From JAYPCI01 sp038124645 (GTDB lineage: Bacteria; Pseudomonadota; Alphaproteobacteria; Pelagibacterales; Pelagibacteraceae): 12,087 bases of DNA. A program made the position numbers and the translations under genes. The stretch lies in NCBI GenBank assembly GCA_038124645.1, contig JAYPCI010000019.1:1-12087 (forward strand), read 5' to 3'. A model generated the notes under the pieces. That model was not told the DNA's origin. It ran no database searches and was given only the letters and a program-made list of their open reading frames with translations. Below, piece by piece: positions 6,421 to 12,087 of the stretch (its first letter is position 1; each line of letters opens with the position of its first letter).

Positions 6421-6861
6421 ACCGTTTTTTTTTGGCTTTTTGTCGTCTTTGTTGTCGCCACCGGGAAATAAAATATCTTTTATTTTACCTTCGTCTCTAG
6501 ATAAAGAATTACCTTTTTTTATGTAACCTTCAATGTCTGCACCTTCTTCAGTTCTTAGTGTATCACCAAATACTAGGTCGCCTTTGACCACGCCAGTTGA
6601 ACCAACCACTATTTGCTGAGCATTTACTTTACCTTCCATGTGACCATAGATTTCACATCTGTCAGATTCAATGGATCCTGTGACTGAACCTGTGTCTTTA
6701 ATGATTACTTCTTTTGAATTTACTGGTCCTTTAACTAATCCAGCAATATCAATAGCGCCGGAACTCGTTACTGTACCTTCAATACTTACAGACTCGCTGA
6801 TTAAACTTCTCTCTGAGTCTTGTCTGTCTGAGTAAAACTTATCTTTTTTTGATCCAAACAT
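6400..6861 (-). CDS. Bactofilin (polymer-forming cytoskeletal protein)
   Basis: A 153-residue bactofilin, which forms nucleotide-independent filaments at the inner membrane and organises cell shape or wall enzymes. The core, about residues 22-115, is a run of short beta-helix rungs with the repeating hydrophobic/glycine pattern (SIEGTV, AIDIAGLVKGPV, VTGSIESDRCEIYGHMEGKV, VVKGDLVFGDTL). The N-terminus MFGSKKDKF is a short Met-Phe plus Lys segment like the proposed membrane-targeting peptide of bactofilins. The C-terminal tail, about 116-153, is charged (KDD, KKPKK) and probably disordered. It follows rodA by 93 nt on the same strand and may be the last gene of the shape operon or have its own weak promoter. 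No strong Shine-Dalgarno site or -35/-10 pair is visible in that gap. Length is normal for the family. Confidence 0.93.
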   Translation of the reverse strand: MFGSKKDKFYSDRQDSERSLISESVSIEGTVTSSGAIDIAGLVKGPVNSKEVIIKDTGSVTGSIESDRCEIYGHMEGKVNAQQIVVGSTGVVKGDLVFGDTLRTEEGADIEGYIKKGNSLSRDEGKIKDILFPGGDNKDDKKPKKNGKPAVVA

Positions 6862-6954
6862 TTTTAAAATTTCTGAAAGTTAATCACATACAACATAAGT
6901 TGACAATACCTAAAATTAAGAAATTTTTTTTAAAAAACCCAATATAAACCTTAA

Positions 6955-8079
6955 CTAATTGATCGGAACATCTCGATAAACTTTACACGACATAACTACG
7001 CCGAGACCGATCATGATAGCGAGCATTGAGGAACCACCATACGATAAGATAGGTAATGGAGCACCGACTATAGGCAATAAACCTAAGACCATGCCCATAT
7101 TTACTACAACATATATGAAAAAGGCAGAGGCAAAACCATAGCAATAGAATTTACCAAAGAAGCTTCTCGTTTCTTCACCAATCTTAATGACCCGCCATGT
7201 AATTAAGGCATAAAGTAATAAAACGACCATGGAGCCAAAAAAACCAAACTCTTCAGAGAAAAGTGTGAAAATAAAATCTGTATGTTTTTCTGGTAAGTAA
7301 TCTAAATAACTTTGTGAACCTTGTAAGAAGCCTTTACCAAAAATTCCCCCAGAGCCTATTGCAATCTTAGATTGAATTATTTGATAACCCGCGCCCAAGG
7401 GATCACGGTCAGGATTTAAGAACGTTAAGATTCTAGCTTTTTGATAAGGCTTTAAAAATGAAATCGCAATCGGCGCGGTCGCAATAAATAATAAAGTTAA
7501 GTAAGTAAAAAATTTTAACCTCACGCCACCTAACCACACTATGAGCACACCACTAACGCCAATTAGAAGTGCGGTACCAAGGTCAGGCTGTGTCACAACT
7601 AATACAACAGGGCCTAAAAGTACAAAAATAGGTAACAATAAATATTTAAATGTATTCACTTCATGGGCTGGAATTCGATGATAATAACGCGCTAAGAAAA
7701 TAATAATACCTATTTTCATTAATTCTGAGGGCTGCAAATTAATAAAGTATAAATCTAACCATCTTTTGGAACCGGAAGCGCTCAAACCAAAATATTTCAC
7801 CATTAAAAGTAAAATAAGAATTAACAAATAAAAGATGTAACTCGACTGATACCACAGTCTAAGATCCACTAAAGATAAAACTAAAAATAATACAAAAAAA
7901 ACTGAGAAACGAGAAATATGACTTTTAGTATAATAATCAAATTGCCCTGTGCTTGAAGAATACATGGCAAACATACTTATTATCCCAAGGAATAAAACAG
8001 AAAATATTAAAATATAGTCTAAGGAAAAAATTTTTTGGGCAAAAGTTATATTACTTTGTATGGATCTTGGACTAAACAT
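6955..8079 (-). CDS. rodA: RodA, SEDS peptidoglycan glycosyltransferase
   Basis: A 374-residue polytopic inner-membrane protein of the SEDS family, which polymerises lipid II into glycan strands for the lateral wall together with PBP2. About ten hydrophobic helices are visible. SEDS landmarks are GSKRWLDL followed by QPSE (116-119), TQPDLGTA (163-170), GAGYQIIQSKIAIGSGG (229-245) and the loop LPEKHTDFIF (262-271), in which Asp268 matches the catalytic Asp262 of E. coli RodA. The C-terminal LPIVGAPLPILSYGGSS (335-351) is also intact. The length matches RodA rather than FtsW, and the position after mrdA confirms this. The start overlaps the mrdA stop by 8 nt (ATGTTTAG), so translation is likely coupled. 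Confidence 0.97.
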   Translation of the reverse strand: MFSPRSIQSNITFAQKIFSLDYILIFSVLFLGIISMFAMYSSSTGQFDYYTKSHISRFSVFFVLFLVLSLVDLRLWYQSSYIFYLLILILLLMVKYFGLSASGSKRWLDLYFINLQPSELMKIGIIIFLARYYHRIPAHEVNTFKYLLLPIFVLLGPVVLVVTQPDLGTALLIGVSGVLIVWLGGVRLKFFTYLTLLFIATAPIAISFLKPYQKARILTFLNPDRDPLGAGYQIIQSKIAIGSGGIFGKGFLQGSQSYLDYLPEKHTDFIFTLFSEEFGFFGSMVVLLLYALITWRVIKIGEETRSFFGKFYCYGFASAFFIYVVVNMGMVLGLLPIVGAPLPILSYGGSSMLAIMIGLGVVMSCKVYRDVPIN

Positions 8080-10000
8080 TTGTATTTAACCCCAATGAGT
8101 TCTTTTTAGCCATACGCAAATTATGTCGTTCAATTAATTTACCAATCACTTTTTTAGCAACAGGGGCAGCTGCTGAACTTCCCGAACCCCCATGCTCCAC
8201 TAGAACACTGATGGCGTATCTTGGATTTTCATAAGGTGCGAATGCCACAAATAAAGCGTGGTCACGGTCCAAGTAAGGTAAACTTGTTTGTTCTAAATCA
8301 GCTTCCCTTTGAGCTTGTGTTATTCTTTTAGTTTGTGAAGTCCCAGTTTTACCAGCATATTGGTAGTCTTTCTCATTAAATCTCGAACTATAAGAAGTAC
8401 CTCCTGGCTCATTGGTTGAGGCAAACATAGCCTCTTTGACAAAGTTAATGTTTTCTTGATTTCTAAACAGACGCTTGCCTAATAAGGGATGCTCTTCATA
8501 GATTGGATCATAAAAAGTTTCAAAATCAGTGGTCAGTTTTATACCAGTGTTAACATTTTCATCTAAAGTTAATCTTGGTTTAACTTCATAGCCGCCATTA
8601 GCAAGTTGAGCTGTCATGACACATAATTGCATTGGACTTGTTTGAAAATAACCTTGTCCAATGCCCGAGTGCAAAGTTTCCCCAAGATACCAATTTTTGC
8701 CAATAAATCTTTTTTTCCAAGTCGTATTTGGTACGACTCCTTTTTTTTCTTCTTTAAATCCCTCTAAATGGTAAGCACCTAAACCAAAACTTTTTGCTGT
8801 TGCAGCTATTCGATCAACACCTAGTTTTCTTGCAATCTCATAAAAATAGATATCACACGACTCCTTGATTGCTTTGCGCATGTTCGTAAAACGGTGACCT
8901 TCTTTTTTCCAACAATGAAATTTTTCTCCATAAAGTTCAATGGATGTCTGACAGTCCACTGACATTTTGGTGCTAGCAATATCATTTTCTAAAGCACAAA
9001 GGGCTACGATAGTTTTAATCGTCGAACCGGGCGGATATAAACCAGAGATCGCTTTGTTAATTAAAGGTTTATCACGGTGACTAGTTAATTCCTTCCAAGT
9101 TTTGTTATCGATACCGTGTACAAATTTATTTGGATCAAAAGTTGGTGCTGACACTAAAGCAATGATATCACCATCAAAAATATCCATGACGCAAACAGCG
9201 CCGCTTTTATCTTGCATGAGTTCAGCCGCATATTTTTGCACTTCAAAATCAAGAGTGGTTAAATAATTTTGTCCTTGAATCCCTTTGTTAACCGCAATTT
9301 GTTTTATTCGTTTACCAAAAGCGTTAACCTCATAGCGTTGATAGCCGACTTGACCTATAATTTGTTGATCAAACTTTTGTTCCATGCCAGTTTTACCAAC
9401 TGCAATTCCAGTCACTGCCATGTCACGTAAATATTCTTTAGCTGCTAAATCTTTTGGTCCTACCTCCGATACATAACCAACCACATGGGCAACTGATTGA
9501 TGCGGGTACACTCGTGCCACCGAAACAATTGGTTCAGCTCCTTCCAATTCATGTAAAAATAAATTGATACGAGCAAACTCGGTCCAGGATAAATTGTCAG
9601 AGACGATCAATGGTTCCCACGGCTTTTGTTTAGCCATTCGTCGCTTTAAAAAATTAATTCTACTATCAGTTAAATAAAGAATATTTTTTATTCGGTTAAG
9701 TAAAATGTCTACATCTTTACTGTTCTCAGGCGTAATATGTAATTGATAAACTTTCTCATTCGAAGCAATTATATTATCAAAAAAATCTCTGATTAGTCCT
9801 CGTTCCGGTGCTACTTTCCATTCTCTAAATCTATTTTTATCTGAAAGTGTTTTGTATTTAGTTGCCTCCGTTATTTGCAATGATGCTAAACGACCAATGA
9901 TACCAAAAAAAACGATCGCTTTACCAATCCCTAAAACGAACATACGTCGGCTGATCATCCGCGTTTTATTAAAGCTTTCGTTAGAGTTGAAACTAATCAT
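8072..10000 (-). CDS. mrdA: PBP2, peptidoglycan D,D-transpeptidase MrdA
   Basis: A 642-residue class B penicillin-binding protein that cross-links peptidoglycan in the periplasm during elongation, paired with RodA. A short cytoplasmic N-terminus is followed by one membrane anchor (about 20-42). The pedestal domain, with the conserved RG-I-D-N segment near 67-76, follows it. The transpeptidase domain has all three active-site motifs: Ser326-Thr-Ile-Lys329 in PPGSTIKT, Ser381-Cys-Asp383 and Lys551-Thr-Gly553 in AGKTGTSQT. The SxD form of the second motif is usual for PBP2. Length is typical. The start overlaps the mreD stop by 8 nt (ATGATTAG) and the end overlaps rodA by 8 nt. AGGG and AAGAGA lie in the 20 nt before the ATG. 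It is the target of mecillinam-type beta-lactams in other bacteria. Confidence 0.97.
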   Translation of the reverse strand: MISFNSNESFNKTRMISRRMFVLGIGKAIVFFGIIGRLASLQITEATKYKTLSDKNRFREWKVAPERGLIRDFFDNIIASNEKVYQLHITPENSKDVDILLNRIKNILYLTDSRINFLKRRMAKQKPWEPLIVSDNLSWTEFARINLFLHELEGAEPIVSVARVYPHQSVAHVVGYVSEVGPKDLAAKEYLRDMAVTGIAVGKTGMEQKFDQQIIGQVGYQRYEVNAFGKRIKQIAVNKGIQGQNYLTTLDFEVQKYAAELMQDKSGAVCVMDIFDGDIIALVSAPTFDPNKFVHGIDNKTWKELTSHRDKPLINKAISGLYPPGSTIKTIVALCALENDIASTKMSVDCQTSIELYGEKFHCWKKEGHRFTNMRKAIKESCDIYFYEIARKLGVDRIAATAKSFGLGAYHLEGFKEEKKGVVPNTTWKKRFIGKNWYLGETLHSGIGQGYFQTSPMQLCVMTAQLANGGYEVKPRLTLDENVNTGIKLTTDFETFYDPIYEEHPLLGKRLFRNQENINFVKEAMFASTNEPGGTSYSSRFNEKDYQYAGKTGTSQTKRITQAQREADLEQTSLPYLDRDHALFVAFAPYENPRYAISVLVEHGGSGSSAAAPVAKKVIGKLIERHNLRMAKKNSLGLNTNV

Positions 10001-10514
10001 CCGTATCTCTTATCCCTGCTAGATTAGAATAAAATTTAAATAAAATATATATAATTGGATAAAGCAAAAGTGTAAAAAACCCATTATAAAAAAATTGATC
10101 ATAGATGATTTCCACACTAGAAAATTTAGCTAATATAAAAAGTACGAAAGCGTAGGCAAAAACGAGAGCAATTAACAGAAAGAGCCAGTCTAACATTAAA
10201 TACTTTCTAATCGCTTTAGCTCTAAAATAGTTTGCCGTCGCCGCCACCACTAAATACATCAGTGCTGAAGAGCCTAAAGGAAAATTGGTTATGATATCGT
10301 TAAGAATACCGGCAAAGAAAATGTGTCCAGAACCCAAAACTTCAGGATTTCTCAAAACCCAATAAAAAATAATTAGCAATTGTAAGTTAAATGAAACGAT
10401 TGAAAAATAACCTGTTAAATTTAGATCTAAAGTCGTTATTGAAAAACCATAAAGCAGTAATAAAGGTAACAATCTTGCCAAATGAAACTTGAGATTTTTA
10501 AGTGCGATTGCCAT
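9993..10514 (-). CDS. mreD: MreD, rod-shape determining membrane protein
   Basis: A 173-residue integral membrane protein with about five or six hydrophobic helices, almost no soluble part, and a short charged C-terminus ending in RDTDD. MreD is poorly conserved in sequence, so the call rests on length, topology, the central FFAGILNDIITNFPLGSSAL segment (a form of the family's G-x-x-x-D...P-x-G-x-x motif) and position between mreC and mrdA. It stabilises the MreB-MreC-PBP2-RodA complex in the inner membrane. The ATG lies 1 nt after the mreC stop, and GAGG at 10525-10528, 10 nt upstream inside the mreC end, is a plausible ribosome site. The 3' end overlaps mrdA by 8 nt. Confidence 0.94.
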   Translation of the reverse strand: MAIALKNLKFHLARLLPLLLLYGFSITTLDLNLTGYFSIVSFNLQLLIIFYWVLRNPEVLGSGHIFFAGILNDIITNFPLGSSALMYLVVAATANYFRAKAIRKYLMLDWLFLLIALVFAYAFVLFILAKFSSVEIIYDQFFYNGFFTLLLYPIIYILFKFYSNLAGIRDTDD

Positions 10515-10515
10515 A

Positions 10516-11376
10516 TTAATTAATCCTCAATGCTGGGTTTTCTTTAACTAAAACGACACTAATGTAATTAATTTGATTTGGATCAGAAAATAACCTCACC
10601 CGAAGTATTCCATCCTCATTATAAGTTTCACCAATGGGAATACCTGCTGAGAGAATACCATCTTTACCTGAAGTAAAAACTTTATATTCTTCTTCTACTT
10701 CAAAACGTTCAGGTAGAAAAGATAGTTGAGGTTGGTTGTCTTCACCACTACCGACTAGTATAGCCTGCGCACTATTAGGTTCTAAAGTAACCGGTATTCG
10801 GCTATTAAGATCATCCAATAACAACACACGCGCTGAAAGAAAGTTAACTTCAACAACTCTTCCTACTAAATTTCCTTTTTCAATCACGGGCATTCCTTTT
10901 TCAATACCTGCTTTTGAACCTTTATTAATAATTAGGGATTTTATAAATGGACTATCTTTATCTAATATGACTTTGGCAAAAACTAGTTCTTGCGAAGCAG
11001 CTAATTGTTCATCAACAAATTTAGATAAATTTTTATTCTCTTGTATTACAAATTCTGTATTTAAATCTTTTGCTTTAAGGCTAGCAAGTTCCTCTTTTAA
11101 ATTTTGATTTTCTTTATAAACATTAAAATGATTAGCAATACCCTTAGTGGAATAATCAACAAAACTTATAGGTGATGAGGCTACAAATGATATTCGATAA
11201 ATAAAATCATTTAACAAGCCTCGGGCGATTTGCCCAGGTTTACTAGCATTCACATCAATAAAAAAAATAATGATTGCAACAACGATAAGAGAGAAAATTG
11301 AAAATTTTTGCTTAGCTCCTCTTTGTAAAAGAGCATAACGAATTGCTATTCCAAAATCATCTCTATTTGAAGCCAT
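10516..11376 (-). CDS. mreC: MreC, rod-shape determining periplasmic scaffold
   Basis: A 286-residue protein with a short basic cytoplasmic tail, one membrane anchor (about 24-41), a predicted coiled coil (about 83-130, rich in E/L/K/N heptads) and a C-terminal beta-barrel pair. Family wording is clear: NKGSKAGIEKGMPVI (151-165), LVGRVVEV, ARVLLLDDLNSRIPV (182-196) and FTSGKDGILSAGIPIGE (234-250). MreC dimerises in the periplasm, contacts PBP2 and couples MreB to wall synthesis. It starts 18 nt after the mreB stop, with only a weak TAAG before the ATG, and ends 1 nt before mreD. Length is within the normal range, without the long Pro/Gln-rich C-terminal tail seen in some larger alphaproteobacterial MreC proteins. 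Confidence 0.96.
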   Translation of the reverse strand: MASNRDDFGIAIRYALLQRGAKQKFSIFSLIVVAIIIFFIDVNASKPGQIARGLLNDFIYRISFVASSPISFVDYSTKGIANHFNVYKENQNLKEELASLKAKDLNTEFVIQENKNLSKFVDEQLAASQELVFAKVILDKDSPFIKSLIINKGSKAGIEKGMPVIEKGNLVGRVVEVNFLSARVLLLDDLNSRIPVTLEPNSAQAILVGSGEDNQPQLSFLPERFEVEEEYKVFTSGKDGILSAGIPIGETYNEDGILRVRLFSDPNQINYISVVLVKENPALRIN

Positions 11377-11394
11377 GACTTAGTTTTTGACAAA

Positions 11395-12087
11395 CTAATA
11401 CTCTGACAACATGGTTGAGAACAGCTCTTCGTTCTCTAAAGCTTTTCCAGTACCAATCGCAACACACGATAGTGGGTCATCCGCAATGGTTACTGGTAAT
11501 CCAGTTTCTTTTGAAATTAATTTATCAATATTTCTTAATAACGCTCCACCACCTGTTAATACTAAACCCATATCAACTAAGTCAGCAGATAATTCTGGAG
11601 GTGTGTTTTCTAAAGCTTCTTTAATACCACCTAAAACTTGATTTAAAATTGGCATTAATGCTTCGCACGCATCCTCTTCGGTTAAAGCTATTTCTTTTGG
11701 TGTACCCGATCTGATATCACGCCCTTTCATTAAGAAAGTTTGATTACCCGTTGGTACTGCTGTTCCGATTTCTTTCTTTATTTTTTCAGCAGTTGAATCA
11801 CCAATTAATAAATTAAATTTTTGACGCATATGGTTAATAATTGCTTGGTCCATCGCATCACCAGCAACTCTAAGCGATCGAGAATAAACAACACCGCCTA
11901 AAGACATGACTGCGATCTCAGTTGTACCACCCCCGATATCGACCACCATGGAACCGGTTGCTTCAGAAATTGGCAAGCCAGCACCAATTGCAGCAGCGAT
12001 TGGTTCTTCAATTAATTGTACTTTACGCGCGCCTGCGGCTAACGCTGAGTCTTGAATTGCTTTTCGCTCTACTGGCGTTGAACCTGT
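11395..12087 (-). CDS. mreB: MreB actin-like cell-shape protein, C-terminal two thirds (5' end outside window)
   Basis: 230 codons and the stop of MreB, the ATP-dependent actin homologue that forms membrane-bound filaments and directs lateral wall growth. The frame is open to the window edge and begins TGSTPVERKA, so about 115 N-terminal residues lie outside; the TTG at 11976 is an internal leucine and not a start. Numbering from the window edge, the segment LIEEPIAAAIGAGLPI (25-40) precedes the phosphate-2 loop VVDIGGGTTEIAV (48-60). The adenosine motif is LTGGGALLRNID (177-188). The family C-terminus ELFSTMLSEY is intact. It heads the visible elongasome operon, 18 nt ahead of mreC. The promoter must lie beyond the window. 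Confidence 0.98.
   Translation of the reverse strand, partial: TGSTPVERKAIQDSALAAGARKVQLIEEPIAAAIGAGLPISEATGSMVVDIGGGTTEIAVMSLGGVVYSRSLRVAGDAMDQAIINHMRQKFNLLIGDSTAEKIKKEIGTAVPTGNQTFLMKGRDIRSGTPKEIALTEEDACEALMPILNQVLGGIKEALENTPPELSADLVDMGLVLTGGGALLRNIDKLISKETGLPVTIADDPLSCVAIGTGKALENEELFSTMLSEY

Noticed and set aside
8850..8860. Possible active-site change in PBP2 (Ser-Cys-Asp instead of SxN)
   Set aside because: SxD is the normal second motif of PBP2 family members, so no loss of function is implied.
10736..11107. A 123-codon open frame on the + strand opposite mreC
   Set aside because: It is antisense to a well-supported mreC. The peptide is Ser/Thr/Leu-rich without a domain, and no ribosome site precedes it. 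It is a shadow frame.
11411..11641. Two overlapping + strand frames opposite mreB
   Set aside because: The mreB frame here carries conserved motifs; the antisense frames are incidental.
11974..11976. TTG as a start codon for a short MreB
   Set aside because: The same frame stays open to the window edge and encodes MreB-type sequence (TGSTPVER, LIEEPIAAAIGAG). The gene is cut by the window and not shortened.

Overview
The window is a compact, AT-rich (by eye about one third G+C) bacterial chromosome segment with almost no spare sequence. The two longest gaps between genes are 93 nt each (3163-3255 and 6862-6954), so there is no gene-free stretch of 300 bases. Low G+C, tiny spacers, overlapping genes, the mreB-mreC-mreD-mrdA-rodA order with a bactofilin behind it, and protein wording close to alphaproteobacterial homologues suggest a streamlined, probably marine alphaproteobacterium of the SAR11/Pelagibacterales or HIMB59 type. 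That placement is inference. No rRNA, tRNA, CRISPR array, insertion sequence, integrase or phage gene was seen.

Left block, + strand (1-2851): a methionine/homocysteine synthesis cluster. It has the 3' end of metE (cobalamin-independent methionine synthase), then metY (O-acetylhomoserine sulfhydrylase type) and metZ (O-succinylhomoserine sulfhydrylase type). The two sulfhydrylases make homocysteine from activated homoserine and sulfide, and MetE methylates it to methionine. A perfect 9-bp hairpin with a GTAA loop fills the 38-nt metY-metZ gap and buries the only Shine-Dalgarno-like sequence of metZ. It is the best candidate for an unrecognised regulatory element here.

Middle block, - strand (2848-6339): a small hypothetical lipoprotein, converging with metZ by a 4-nt overlap, and a three-gene operon read dadA-like FAD oxidase, EamA-family permease, D-2-hydroxyacid dehydrogenase. 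The operon genes are 4 nt apart or overlap by 4 nt, and a perfect TATAAT lies just before the first gene. The set fits uptake or export plus oxidation and reduction of an unidentified D-amino acid, 2-oxo acid or D-2-hydroxy acid.

Right block, - strand (6400-12087): the cell-shape and elongasome operon, transcribed mreB (N-terminus outside the window), mreC, mreD, mrdA (PBP2), rodA, followed 93 nt later by a bactofilin. MreB filaments, the MreC/MreD scaffold, the transpeptidase PBP2 and the glycosyltransferase RodA form the lateral-wall synthesis machine. The bactofilin adds a second, nucleotide-independent cytoskeletal polymer.

Most genes belong to known families. The window does not show a clearly new multi-gene system. 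The points most worth following are the metY-metZ hairpin, the unassigned dadA-permease-dehydrogenase operon and the small lipoprotein.
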